Origin: Dermatemys mawii
Lineage: Eukaryota; Chordata; Testudines; Dermatemydidae
DNA length: 64,000 bases
NCBI GenBank assembly: GCA_007922305.1
Contig: ML677386.1
Coordinates: forward strand, 10,149,830 to 10,213,829
Direction: 5' to 3'
Both the position numbers and the translations under genes were made by a program. Positions 34,986 to 46,770 of the stretch are shown here, piece after piece (the first letter of the stretch is position 1; every line of letters begins with the position of its first letter). Under the pieces are notes generated by a model. It was not told the origin of the DNA and did not search any database. It saw nothing but the letters and a program-made list of their open reading frames with translations.

Positions 34986-35974
34986 AGCTTACAATTCCCA
35001 TGAAATGTCTGATAGTGATGCTTAGTAACTGCAGTGGCTACCAGCTGTTCACATGCTACATCAACTTATGTTTGAGCCAACTGCAAGCACCCTGCTAAGG
35101 GTGAGTGGAACTGAAACTAGAAATATTAGGAAGGGTACTGATCATTAAGTATAAAATGAAGCTACCGCACAGGTAACTTGGTGATAACCTCTCATTAGTC
35201 TGAAGCAAAACACAAATCAGAAAATATCTTTACAGTTAAAGGCAATTCTCCTGCAAATACAATATTCTACCATCAGTTGTCTTCACTTCTAAGTCACTAG
35301 GTGGAATGGATGTTAAAACTGTTTGAAGTTGGTATACTACCCAAACTATCCAATAACTAACACTATTGCTAGCCCACTTCCAGCTTCCAAATGTATAAAT
35401 CCAATAAAGATACTCTATTCAGATGCTGTTGGATAATCTCATTTCTTCCAAAGAATTACAGTACTTATTAATTAAATAGATCAATGTTGATTTAATTTCA
35501 TATGATATTACAGTACTGGAAAGTGTTTAGCACTTGTATATAGTCATGCGTGCAGTAACTTGAGAATGTGTCACTTGTGGTTCAAACATTTAATCTTTGC
35601 TTTGATATTAAATTAGCAACAAAAGTCACTTATTGCCATGTACACAGAACACTAATTTCTGAATTATACATAAACCATAAAGTTTCCTTCTTCAGGCATA
35701 TTCTGCATTGCATTGATGCTGCACCTGATGTCTACATGGCTTGCTAACAAGGATATTCAACTATTTCATTCAAAGCTGAGTTATTTAACTGTAAGAAATG
35801 TACATAGTTTAAATGTGTTTTTGCAGATGAATTGCATCCATATCAATCATTTAGTGGAATGTCTAAAGCTTTGAAAAATGCTTTTCCCAAGTGATTTATG
35901 GAAACCGGTAAAATTACCAAACAGTCAGTTGGATATAATACATTAACTTTAAATATGTAAGGTGCATTAAACAG
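34986..35974. other. no feature recognised
   Basis: AT-rich and free of recognised repeats. A candidate interval for conserved non-coding sequence, which cannot be judged here. Confidence 0.4.
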
Positions 35975-36055
35975 TGTAGTTCTAGTTGTGTCGGTCCCAG
36001 GATATTAGAGAGACAAGTTGGTTGAGGTAATAATACCTTTTATTGGACCACCTTC
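35975..36055 (+). repeat. SINE-like fragment (GTGT-GGTCCCAGGATATT type)
   Basis: GTTGTGTCGGTCCCAGGATA, TTAGAGAGACAAGTTGGTTG and CTTTTATTGGACCACC form a repeat I remember from turtles and other reptiles. The head resembles the GTAGCC..TGTTAGTC head of the repeat at 1371, so the two may share an origin. Confidence 0.5.
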
Positions 36056-36954
36056 AAGTTTGGTCTTAATTTAAGGCCCACAATTTACATTTCTATTCTA
36101 ATAGAGGGGGAGAGGATGTCTGTTTTATGATGCTTTGAAAAAATTAATAGTTCATCACTTTATCAAATGTATTTTAAACATTTATCTGTGCAGGGGTGAA
36201 CATGTTATCTGCTCAGGGTTGTTCTAGAATCTAGATCACAGCCAAACAATACAAGTGACTCTCATACCTGCTCAAAAATGGAATAAAAAGTTCCCAATTG
36301 TTGAACTTTGTCAAAATTTGAAATTTCAATGAGGAACTTTGTCATAATTGTATATTTAGAAAAATTTTGACCAGCCCTACTGGCTAGAAATTGTCAGGGT
36401 ACAAAAGTTAAATTAACCAGCCTGGTTTTAGTTGCCTGATATTACTGAAATGGAAAAGGCAAAAATTATAAATGGTAAAAGGTAAATTAGATTAAGTGAA
36501 GAATTTTATAAATGTAAATTGTTGTTAATGTAACCTTTTTGTACTGGATTCCATTTCTAGTAGCATGGGTATGTTCTTTAAATGCACATACAAGGAATGC
36601 AACAATTTCACTTCACAACACTTCTACCACTGTCATCAATTTGCCATTAGCAAGCTCCAGCCCACAATCTCTTTACATTCTTCTCTCTCTGCGCCACGGT
36701 TTATGGAGTCATGGTAAACATATTTGGATTAAAGACTAGAACATGCATTCTCCTAATTCACAGCCAGTTTCAATGCTGACTTTTGTGAAGAGACCGGCCC
36801 TTTGTTCCCTGATAGTAAATTAGGGCAACACAATCCTCATAGCTCCAGTTTTTTAAGTTTACTCAATTCCCTTTAGAGCTCTTATTGTGTCAGTCTGTCT
36901 AAATCAAGAAACCTCCAATTATAGAGTCTCCTCTTCAGCCCCAAACCAAGGGTT
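36056..36954. other. no feature recognised
   Basis: AT-rich. TTTTGACCAGCCCTACTGGC near 36365 could be one end of an hAT-like element, but no partner was found. Confidence 0.35.
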
Positions 36955-37035
36955 CTTATTTGTATTATGGTAGCACCTTCTGCTGGGTACTGAAAAATAA
37001 AAGGCAGTTCCTGCCACCAAAATTTTACAATATAA
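36955..37035 (+). repeat. ancient MIR/L2-like repeat fragment
   Basis: TTTGTATTATGGTAGCACCT, CTGGGTACTG and AGGCAGTTCCTGCC..AAATTTTACAATATAAG match the order of the fragment at 11190-11300. Confidence 0.45.
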
Positions 37036-38224
37036 GAAAGATCGACAAACAGCAAAAAAGGATGCTTTGTACCCTCAGTATCCAAATGAGGACACATGAA
37101 GTTGGTGCTATTGAATGACTGCTGAAAAGTGCCTCCAAGTTTTTTCTTTTTAGTTCATTTGGTGAGTTTCCACTGTTTGTTTCCTTCAAATTATAAATAT
37201 TTGCTAATTGATATATTTATGTCTATCTACTTCATGATTTTGTATGGAACCTATTATTATACCTAAGCACTTTTAAACAGAAAAAGAGCAAGATAAACAA
37301 TGTCATTATTGAAAATCTTGCGATAGTGAGTTTGGGTGACTCAGTTGGAGACATCCTAAATAGGGCTTGATTTTTCAGAGGGTGGGTTCTCAGACCTTTC
37401 TGAAGATCACTCTCCCTTTTAGTTATCCCAGCTTGCACACCCAAAAATCCAGCCACCCCAAATTACCTCACACATCTGAAAATGTTTGCCCGTTACCTCT
37501 TCTTTTGTCTTTAACATAGCCATATAAATCTCTTATAACAAATACAATAATACTAAATTGTCCGCTAAATCAAAACACAACAGTAACTTTAGGAATTGGT
37601 TCACATCACCATCTACTGCAGGCAAGGGACAAGGTTTAGGGAGCATTCACAGCAACTCTTTTATGTCAATCAATGATAGGGCCCTTTTTTAAAGATGGCA
37701 GAAGGGGGTAATTCATGTGTAAAATGTCCCTTTAAAGTATATCTGCTGCATTAGAGTTGGTAGTGAGGTTTTCTCCAAATGTCTCCAGAAAACATCTGTG
37801 GGCAAGTCAAAATTCTCAGAACTGTGACTGAAACATGGAGGATTGCCTTTCTCCTGGGCTCCTGGATTATCCTTATTTTGTGGAAAGACTGATGCCCATC
37901 TAGAAATCAATTCTTGTTTCTACTTTTTGAATATGATGTGTCTTATTCAATGAGGGAGAAGGAAACTATGTTTAGGAAAGCAATTTGGCATAAGCATCCC
38001 TCACTCAGATAGGTTGCTGTTGGAATCTTCATTCACATCAAGTGGGGAAAAGAAAAGTAGAATAAGACTATTCCTAAGCTTTCTTGGCCCAAGATCTAGT
38101 TTCTCTACATTGACTGAAGATGTACTGGCTTGTCATCTCTGCTAGGGAAGTATTTGAACTATAATCTGTTTTATTTTTAAATTGCCCTGTTGGGTAAATC
38201 AGATCTGATTTCTCTCAGTTAGAA
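37036..38224. other. no feature recognised
   Basis: AT-rich stretch without domains, inverted ends or known repeats. Confidence 0.4.
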
Positions 38225-38965
38225 ACCAGGGCTAGATTCACAAAGGTGCCTAGGCACTTAACTGTCTCTTTAAGCACCCAACATTTAGGGGCCACTGACA
38301 TTCTCAAATGTGCCACCTAACCCTGTAGGTGCTTAATTCCTGGGCATGTAAGTTCTGCCAGAGGGCATACACAAAGCCGCCTAAATACTTATGTCACACC
38401 CACAGCTAACAATTTGGTCGGAGCTCTACCAAAGCTCTGGCAGGATTCTTAGCTAGGTATTCCCATCATATCTCCCCAGCAGGGGATAATCCCCTAGCTC
38501 TGCTCAGAACATGCCTACAGGATCAGGCCCTGCACAAATGATAGCCAGAGGTGAGCGAGGTTGTGTCTGTGTCCATCCCTATTTTAGCCAATAGCCCTGT
38601 GGTTAGGACACTCACCTGGGATATGGGAGACCCAGATTCAAATCCTGTTCTGTTTGATATGGAGCAGGTACCTTTCCACATGTGAGTGTCCTAACCATCA
38701 GGCTACTCGCTACTTTGGGGTGGGGATCTCCTTCCCAGATCAATGGCAGTTAAGCCCAGATCCTCAAAGGTATTTACATGCCTAAACCCTGACCCTTTCC
38801 TCTGCATTTCACTTCTGGCTAGCTTAGGCAGCTCCCTGCTCAGCTTGCTGCCTTGAGAATCCCTTTCTTAGACAACTAACTCTCCCCAGGCATTGTATGG
38901 AGAGCCAGAGTGGCTGATTTAGGGCTAAGAATTCCACTAGGTAACAGGTGCCTAGGAGTTAGGCA
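38225..38965. repeat. composite dispersed repeat around a tRNA-like foldback
   Basis: The centre, 38580-38720, is a tRNA-like inverted pair (listed separately). It is flanked on the left by GATTCACAAAGGTGCCTAGG and GCACTTAACTGTCTC, and on the right by CCCAGATCCTCAAAGGTATT and TACATGCCTAAACCC. The flanks look like diverged direct copies of one motif (AGAT.C.CAAAGGT then CCTAA), suggesting a single element or a SINE inserted in an older repeat. Limits are approximate. Confidence 0.45.
38583..38716. repeat. tRNA-like SINE head in inverted duplicate
   Basis: The left arm contains A-box-like AGCCCTGTGGTTAGGACACT followed by CACCTGGGATATGGGAGACC and B-box-like GATTCAAATCC. The right arm, GTGAGTGTCCTAACCATCAG then GCTACTCGCTAC, is the reverse complement of the A-box side. 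The structure is therefore a tRNA-like head facing a second inverted head over a loop of about 65 nt. The cloverleaf does not close as a functional tRNA. Confidence 0.7.
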
Positions 38966-38975
38966 TTGCTGAGCC

Positions 38976-39250
38976 CAGGGGTATGTCTGCACTGCAAAGT
39001 CAGCTCAGGGTTAGAAGAACATGAGATAGCAGACCCTGGGTTTGTTAACCTAGAACTTGAGCATCTACACTCATTTGTAACCCCAAGTTAGGAATTGTTG
39101 AACCTTGGGTCCCAACCTGGGGCTCCAGCATCTCCAATGCATTGTGCAGGCTTGAGTCCATCCCACACTTCCTAGCTCCTTCGCAAAATGTGGCTGCTCT
39201 AGACCTTTGGTGGTGGTGCAGTGTGGAAAAACATGACTGTTCTGAGGACA
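38976..39250 (+). mobile_element. possible Harbinger-like MITE, left end visible
   Basis: AGGGGTATGTCTGCACTGCA is an end of the GTCTACACTGCA type. Repeated TTGGGTCCCAACCTGGGGCT and CTGGGTTTGTTAACC motifs lie inside. The right boundary and target duplication could not be fixed, so the assignment is weak. Confidence 0.4.
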
Positions 39251-40559
39251 AAGAGTCAGCCTATGGGATTGTGGGATATTTTTGATTTATATTAGAGCCA
39301 TACAAGTTCTCAAAGCCCACTTGGAAGATAAGCTCATTAAAAGGACCCTCTCGGCATTTTAAGCCTTCAACTTTTCATGGATATTGGTCTTCTGGATTCC
39401 CATCTTCTCTTTAGAACCAACAGGACCTTTAGAGCCTCTTTTCTTTTTATTTTTTTAAACACCTTGAGCTTACCCTTTCCCTTTTTACTGCTTCTGACAG
39501 CGCCTTATATTTGTTTCTCTGTTTAGTATTAAAGCGCTATGGCCTTTTGAAGGGGGATTCTGGGAGCCCTACATAACCTGCTGAGAGAATGGAAACCCAG
39601 ACCTGGATTCTCTTTTCCAGGACTTTACAGGAGCTAATTTGCCAGAGTTCTAATTTCAACAACTCTGTGTAAAATGCCATAGGCCATGCTTACTCAGAAC
39701 TGTAGCATTGTTACTCATCTACACACTCCAAATACTCTTTGAAGTATGATGATGATTTAGCATTGAGCTGTTCCATATTTCCAATGCTAAACTACCAGGT
39801 TCAGCAGTATGCCTCCAATTATTGCTGATTAGAGAATATATTCTCTGCAGAGGAGGTAATTGTTTCTTGTCCCTTCTCATTCCCTTCCTTTGTGCAAATA
39901 TACATGTATTAGATACCTGTGACTAGATTATTCATTGTGTTGTGAAATATTCATGTGACATTTACTGAAATGGATTCAGCCTTTCAAAAATTGCTCTAAA
40001 GATTTAAGTAATTGTTAGTCCCAATTATGTACAACTCTTTTGTATACTTTCAGCAGTTACCCAAGAGCTTATCAAGGCATGTGTACTTTCCATTAATTAC
40101 TACTGGGTGCTAATTATCAGTAACTCTACCATCATGCACAGAATAACAGCACTGTCAAATATATTGCTCTCTTCTTTACTCTATTTTTAAAAGTAAAATT
40201 AATGTTTGCTGTCAACTGAAAAATCAAATTCCCACTTAGCTGACTATAAAGTAAGGAGCACTAGAGTAGCAGTTTGAATCCAAATTGTACATACAGAAGT
40301 GTTCATATTTGGTCTTTCAATGTGGCCCTGAAAATCGATAGGCCCACAAGTACGATTTGACCGCCTTGTGGTGATTGAACAAAACATGTATTCTTGTGTC
40401 AATATCAAGTTAGAAGTTTAATCAAACAAACCATCGTTGAGTTATCCAAATGCTAATATTTTTAAAGTATGAAATTTCTTTGCAATGGCAGTTCAGATGA
40501 AAATACACAGCTTTTCCTCAAACACACATATAAATAGTTCACCTTTGAGCTGAGAACTA
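39251..40559. other. no feature recognised
   Basis: AT-rich stretch with no assignable repeat or frame. Confidence 0.4.
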
Positions 40560-41550
40560 ATGTGATCAATTTAATCTCAAAAACACCACACAATTCTTAT
40601 AACTCTGCTATCTGCTTTAACAAGACTAACACACAGGCGAGCCAGACTAGTTTCCAGCTAAGCATTTGTCAATGTTCAGTGAGGCCTAGGAGCCTCGGCA
40701 TGAGCTGGCAGCTGGTCTGCCAGAGTCACACCTGCAACCATGGATGGTACTGGTCAGTGGGAAATCATTCTGGAATTGGAAATCCATAGTGGGAGTGTTG
40801 CCATGCAAGTGAGTAGAGCCACTCATTGTTTTCTGCTGTGCAGGAGTGTGACTCTTGGCCATGTGCAGGACATAGTGGATGGATTTGCAGCTATTGGGTT
40901 CCCAACCTGTGGTGGAGCAATAGACAGCAGGTATATCCTGATTTTGCCACTAGCCCACATTTCTCACAGAGCACATCAACAGAAAGGGCTACTTTTCTTT
41001 GGTTATTCAAGCATTTGTCGATCACCAGGGACACCTCACCCCTATCAATGTGAGCTAGTCAGAGAAGGAGCATGATGCTCTTATCTGTAAGTACTGTTCT
41101 GAACACAGCAAACAGATATTCTTTTCCAACCAGCATATTGCCATTGGCAATACTGAATATGAAATGACAATAGTGCATTCTGAGGACCCAGCCTACCTCT
41201 TGTTCCCCTGGACCAGGAAGCTGTACACTGTCCATCTTAAAAATACCAAGGAAAGATTCAACTTCTGGCTCAGTGGGTGCACAATGACAGTTGAATGTGC
41301 TTTTAGTAGATTAAAGAGACGCTGACGGTGTTTACTCACTAGGTTGGATCTCAGTGGGGAAAAAATATCCCAATGGTTATAGCTGCCTATTGTATAACAT
41401 CTGGGCTGGGGAGGGCAAAGCTGCTACCAGGATGGAGGGGCTGCCTACTGACTTCGAAGAGCCAGTCAGAAGGGCTATTAAATGAGCTCAGCATAGAGCT
41501 ATATAACTGAGAGAAGCTTTGAAAGAGCTTTTTAATGGACAGCCACAATG
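40560..41550 (+). pseudogene. PIF/Harbinger DDE transposase remnant
   Basis: The encoded enzyme would cut and join transposon ends through three acidic residues. The first is in GFPTCGGAIDSRYI (Asp codon 40923-40925), the second in HSEDPAYLLFPW (Asp codon 41185-41187), and the third in MTVECAFSRLKRR (Glu codon 41293-41295). These match the conserved blocks of Harbinger nucleases such as HARBI1-like proteins. Upstream, NHGWYWSVGNHSGIG fits the helical region before the nuclease. The first block is in a different frame from the other two, and a stop follows KRR, so the gene is dead. HARBI1 itself is excluded because the frame is broken and repeat sequence surrounds it. Confidence 0.82.
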
Positions 41551-42165
41551 GTGTTGTCTGGATCTGGAGTTGATCCCTGTCATACTCCTTTGCCTGCATC
41601 CCCTGTGCAATTTGTCTGTAGATGTCCATGTCTCTATGGCTGGCTCATAGATGTGCTTGCACAGCCTCTTCTCCTCACAGGCCCAGGACGTCCAGCACCT
41701 CCTGTCTCCTCCAGGCAGGAGCATGTCTAGTGCCTGAAGCCAGCACAGTCAGTTGGGCAATGCACACAACAAGGAGCACTTCTAGATGTGCTTGCCAAGG
41801 TGGGCAACCAAGAAAAGGCATTTCAAAAATATGGGGGTAGGGCTTAAGATGAGGATGGTTTCTGGTCTCCCTGATCCCGGAGCAGTGGAATTCACAACTG
41901 TTATTCGACTGGTCACTTTCTCAGGGAATGGGACATTGTGGCACAGCCCCTGGAGGACTGTTAGGGTAAACCCAGGATGCACTGTGTCTACATTCTCACC
42001 ATAACCTCAGTAGTTCGATCATGGTTCATACCATTCGGGGAGGTGGCTTTCCTGTGTTGCTGTAATGGAGTGCTTACGTTAGATGGCGAGAGTCTTCAGT
42101 GTAAACACATACAAAAACAAGTTGTCACAAGGTGATTTACATCAGCCGAACATTGTGGTGTAGGC
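41551..42165 (+). mobile_element. probable 3' flank of the Harbinger element
   Basis: The sequence after the transposase remnant includes GAGTGCTTACGTTAGATGGC and TCAGTGTAAACACATACA near 42070-42110, and GTGGTGTAGGCCAGGC near 42155, which resembles Harbinger terminal motifs. I could not locate a matching left end, so the element limits are not proven. Confidence 0.4.
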
Positions 42166-42184
42166 CAGGCCTTGGTTCAATTTT

Positions 42185-42290
42185 GAATGATTTAGGGCCT
42201 GAACCTGCAAATATTTATGCACCCACTTGGGTAGCCTCATTCAGCTCAATAGGCTTACTCACATGCATTCTGCTAAGCGTATGTGTTAGC
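42185..42290. repeat. degenerate foldback repeat
   Basis: GGGCCTGAACCTGCAAATAT, TTATGCACCCACTTGGGTAG, CAATAGGCTTACTCACATGC and CTAAGCGTATGTG follow the plan of the repeat at 4145, with eroded right-arm pairing. Confidence 0.4.
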
Positions 42291-42875
42291 TGCTTGTAGC
42301 ATGGGGGATCTGCTGTCTATAGCTGCTGTGTATGTTTCTACTGTAATTGCCTTTTACATCAAATCCTTTGGGATTTGAGGGTTTGATCTATTTGAGCTCA
42401 GTACTTTTAATTGAGGGCATGGGGGCAACCAATCTACTGCTTAAACAAACATTGTATCCTATGTCTGAGAGCAGAAATCAAATAATGTGGTTAATGACAG
42501 GCTCCCAAAAGAAGAGGGAGGAGAGAAGGAGAGGAGAACACTGTGGTATGTTAGTAATGTGCCCAATTAAGAGACTGGTACAAGGGATCGATACCAAGAA
42601 TAAGCTGGAAAATGGTTTACAAGAGTAAAATGTATCTGTAACTAGGAGCTCTCATGCTCACAGTAAATTGCATATTTCTGGTTATATCTGCTTACTTGGC
42701 TGAAAGAAAACAATTTTTAGACAAATTAAGCCCTTTGTAAACAGGGGTAGCTACACTGACTGCAGTGGTATAATCCCTTCCCTACACCAGGACTGAAGTT
42801 GGCCCCTTTACCCTCTAACAAATCAATTCTAAGGCCCTTTACTGAACTCCTGCAACAAATAAAGAGGAAGACATT

Positions 42876-43140
42876 CTTTGTCTACATAAGAATATTATAC
42901 TAATGTAACGATATTATTTTAGAAACTGTCTCTCTTTAAATCAGTGCAACCCCTTTGCATGGATGCTTTTATTTCAGTTTAAGTGTCTTAAATTGATTTA
43001 GTTTAATATGGTAAGGAATCAATTTAAGCTAACTCAAAATAACACAGTCTTAACCGAAAATGAAAATAAGGGGAGTTGCATTGATTTTACCAAGTACGTT
43101 TCTAAAACGATTTACTTAAATCAATTGTGTAGACAAGGCC
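42876..43140. mobile_element. Harbinger-like MITE, about 265 bp
   Basis: The left end CTTTGTCTACATAAG and the reverse complement of the right end, GGCCTTGTCTACACAATTG, share TTGTCTACA. The interior is AT-rich, with ATTGATTTAGTTTAATATGG and TCAATTTAAGCTAACTCAAA. The target duplication was not fixed. Assigned from the ends. Confidence 0.55.
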
Positions 43141-43196
43141 AGACAGTGAAGGGTTTTTGTTCTGTTTTTTAGCTACATGAGTGGGTTTCCATAGTA

Positions 43197-43496
43197 CAGG
43201 GGTAGGCAACTTATGGCACAGGTGCCAAAGGTGGTACACGAGCTGATTTTCAGTGGCACTCACACTGCCTGGGTCCTGGCCACCGGTCTGGGGGGCTCTG
43301 CATTTTAATTTAATTTTAAATGAAGCTTCTTAAACATTTTCAAAACCTTATTTACTTTACATACAAGAATAGTTTAAAGACTTATAGAAAGAGACCATCT
43401 AAAAATATTAAAATGTATTACTGGCACGTGAAACCTTAAATTAGAGTGAGGAAATGAAGACTCGGCACACCACATCTGAAAGGTTGCCGACCCCTG
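43197..43496. mobile_element. hAT MITE, 300 bp, CAGGGGTAGGCAAC ends
   Basis: The left end CAGGGGTAGGCAACTTATGG and the reverse complement of the right end, CAGGGGTCGGCAACCTTTCA, are close inverted repeats. The flanks CCATAGTA (43189-43196) and CTATAGTG (43497-43504) match at 6 of 8 positions. Inside are GAGCTGATTTTCAGTGGCAC, the AT-rich TTTTAATTTAATTTTAAATG, and CTGGCACGTGAAACC. I recognise this as an abundant turtle MITE. There is no coding region. Confidence 0.88.
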
Positions 43497-43504
43497 CTAT
43501 AGTG

Positions 43505-46186
43505 TATATCAGAAGGGACTGACTTGGACTATTCCTCTCAATGAATACAAGAGTGCAGTGTCTGTGTAGCTATCTAATTGAAGGTATCTTTAAAGTGCTT
43601 ATTGCCGTGGTATCCAAGCACTGCACAGCAATTAGAGTACTGAGCATGCCCCAAAGGGCAGTTCTTTTGGCAATGTTTTCAGTTTTCTTCCTTTCCCGAT
43701 GTACATACCTTGTTCTGTGGGTTGCTATTGGGTTTGGTGATACGTTGCTAATTTAAAATTCTGTCTTTTTCTCTAAAGCACCGAAGGAATAAGTGCTTAA
43801 ACCAATTCACACAACCAGTGATCTGTGCTTGCAGCTCTGTTTCTGGGTGTGGGATAACAGCGCTGGTGACATTTTAGATTAATATCACTGCTGCATGATG
43901 GCAGCTGTCAGGTTAACAATAATATTTCGACATCTGGCCTACTATGTCCTCCTTTCCTTTCCTGTGGTTTGTTTTTCTTTCCTCTTTGCTTTGGTTCCTG
44001 ATCTCTGAGTTGAAAACTACTATTTTGTTATGATTAATGTGCCTTTATATTGTAGCTGCATTTTCCTCCTTACTGTAATTTTTTCATTCATTTGTAAACA
44101 CATTTAACAAAATTCCTCTCTTCTAACTATTCAAAATAATGATGCAGGGTTGTTTACTCCTAGTGAAACTGTTGGTATTGGTTAATTATGGCCCAATCCA
44201 ACAAACGCCGCTATTAGTGTTTGCAAGATTGATCTTTTAGAATTTTTAATTGTATTTTTCTCTGTACTTTGTTCTGCCTTAGTTCTTTGCTGGATAATAA
44301 ATTCTAAGACTAACGTAGGAAGTAACTTCCTATGTACCAATCTGAGCACATGCATTCGACTAATGAAGTAAATTATCTCTTCCTCTCTGCCTCACGACCT
44401 TAGTGCTCTATACACCTTCTCTTTTTGGTATAGTGCTTACAGAAGCACTCCTCAAAGTATTCAAACCAAAGGACAATATGTGCCTTTTTTTATTTTATCA
44501 GAGGGTTTCCCAGCAGCAGGTAATGATGTATAGGCAGAATGTCTCTGTAACAAAAACAGATGGTGTGGTCAAAGCAGTGCACAAAAGTTAACCAACAGAT
44601 ACATTAGTGTAGCACTTAAGCCACACTAATTTCTCCACTGTGGTATGGAACTTTGCCAGTTTTGTGGATTGTTCTAATAAAGGATAAAGTGCTGGAGTGC
44701 ACAGGTACAGTGGGGCTGAATTAACACTACTCTAACATCCCCAGGCTCAGTTGTAATACTATTGTAACTTTTTGTTTGGTCTCATTTCCTTTTGAGTCTT
44801 TTCATTTCATCACTCTCTTCCTTAGTTTCTGTTTTTCATAGAAACAAGCAGAGGTCTTTTGGCATTCTTTACATACCTACAGGTATGGGATCCTGTCAGT
44901 ACCCCTTAAAAGTAGAATTGTAAAATGCTAGTGCACAAAGCCTGTGAACAGTAACTAATTACTTTCCAAACTCAGCATGTAGTCTCCAAATGATTAAACG
45001 GGCTTATTCTAATATGAAGGTTAGGGACAAATCCTGGCAAACTTGGAAATGGGTCTAATGAGTCTCCCAAGTCTGCCACGTACCAAACTCATGCTAACAG
45101 TGACTTATTGTGCATCCATATGCTGGGTGTCAGAATAGAAAACTTAATACAATTAGTACCTACTCCATTTAGCAATAATATGCATCGGAGGCTGTACACA
45201 TTACTGGTTAGTGTATGTCTATTAAGATGCAGAACACAAACCCCAGGTCCAATACCCACATGTTTGCTTTCATGGGCTGTCTTTCTGTAGGTTTACAGGG
45301 GAGTAAGAATTGGGATGGCCATCTTTGCTGCTGTGCTCCAGTAGCAGCATGGGAATGCATGGCATTTCTCTGGAATGTGAATAGCCAGCTGTATTTTTTC
45401 CTTTATGCCTCTCTTTTTATTAATGCCATTTTTCTAAATACAAATACATCCAGCTATCTAAATCACTTTGACATTTGAAAACTCAAATATGTAAACAAAA
45501 TAATAATCATAGCAAATTTTAAAGTAATAACTTCAGAACCTTCCAAATGGCAACCCCTCTCACGCAGACTGCAACATCTACGGTGAGCTACATTTTAGTT
45601 AATATACCCTTGGAGTTTCTGATGTGAGGAGCAGAGAGCAGCACTGCATCAGAGAGAGAAAATATCCCTCACTGTACCCTGTCTTTAATACTTTCCACAG
45701 AGCACACAGAGAGATGAAAGAGTCTCATCCAATACAAACTGAGAAGGAATGGGAGGGATTGGAAAAGTGATGTGTCTAGCACAGACATTTTCAGCAGAGA
45801 AAGACATTGCACTCAACAGCAGTGGTGCTCTGGAACTTAGCTTACTGGTCTGAAACATTTAGTCTTGCTGAAGCAACAGGCTCAAATCTTTATATATTTA
45901 GAAATTTGATTATGACTGAATGTGCATAACAGGAAGGAAAAGAAGAGTAGAAGAAACTGCAAGCCCATCAAAAAATCATTTAGGCATTTCAAAATTAGTT
46001 GGGGACTAATTAGGTTAGCTAAGATAAAGATCAGAATGGGGATGGTCCCTTTAAGCATCCCCAATACAAAATATAATTAGACAATCTATTTATAAATTCT
46101 CATGTGAATTACACATAGTGCATCCATGGGGGAAGGAGAAGAGGTACATTGGTGATGTGAAATTCCATTTCCTGGGACATTTCACA
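43505..46186. other. long stretch without recognised features
   Basis: In 2.7 kb no inverted ends, LINE motifs or exon-like frames were recognised. Confidence 0.45.
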
Positions 46187-46762
46187 TAGGGCCAGATTAA
46201 CATTTTGTGGGCCCCCATAGGGCAATGGAGCATGGCACAGGGAGGTCAGTCCCTGGAGCAAGAGGCCAGCCAGGAGCAATGGGACGTGGCATGTCAGGAG
46301 GGGCCCTGCTCCGCCCAAACCAGTGTGAGGGAATTGTTTACAAACCGGCAGTTGCCAGACCCACAGTGGCCCATCCAGCCCTGTGCTGCCAGTGTGTCCC
46401 TTCCCCTGTGGGTGAGGAGCAGGGGCACTCTGGGGAAGGTATGGAATGGGGCAGGAAGAGGTGGGTGGCAGGGCCTTAGGGGAAAGGGTGGAGTGGGGGC
46501 AGGGCTTGGGACAGAGCTGGGGTCAAGTACCCATGGGGAAATTAGATATTCAGCACCTCTGCAACACCCACTCACCCCCGACTTCCTATGGCCAGAGCCG
46601 ACCCCGCCCCCCATCCCCGCCTCAAATGCAGAGTGTCCTGCACAACCCTGCAGGCTGAGATGAGCAAATGGTGGGCAGGGGCGGAAGCCAGAAAGCGGAA
46701 CAGGCCAGGACCCCTTCTGAGCATGGGCCCAGCTCCATGGCGCCATTGTAAACCCAGCACTG
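46187..46762. mobile_element. probable hAT-like MITE, 576 bp, GC-rich
   Basis: The left end TAGGGCCAGATTAACATTTT, followed by GTGGGCCC, and the reverse complement of the right end, CAGTGCTGGGTTTACAATGG, are diverged inverted repeats. The flanks ATTTCACA and ACTTCATG agree at 5 of 8 sites, all differences being transitions, which suits an old insertion. The GC-rich interior yields open frames of up to 152 codons on both strands without domains. Confidence 0.6.
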
Positions 46763-46770
46763 ACTTCATG

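Noticed and set aside
38583..38660. Functional tRNA gene
   Set aside because: It has pol III box similarity but no closed cloverleaf, and it is part of an inverted SINE-like structure.
40740..41075. Intact HARBI1-like host gene
   Set aside because: The 111-codon frame holds only the first DDE block. The other two are in a different frame with a stop after them, so it is a transposon relic.
46205..46746. Frames of 150-152 codons on both strands
   Set aside because: They are inside a probable hAT-like MITE and GC driven; no domain seen.
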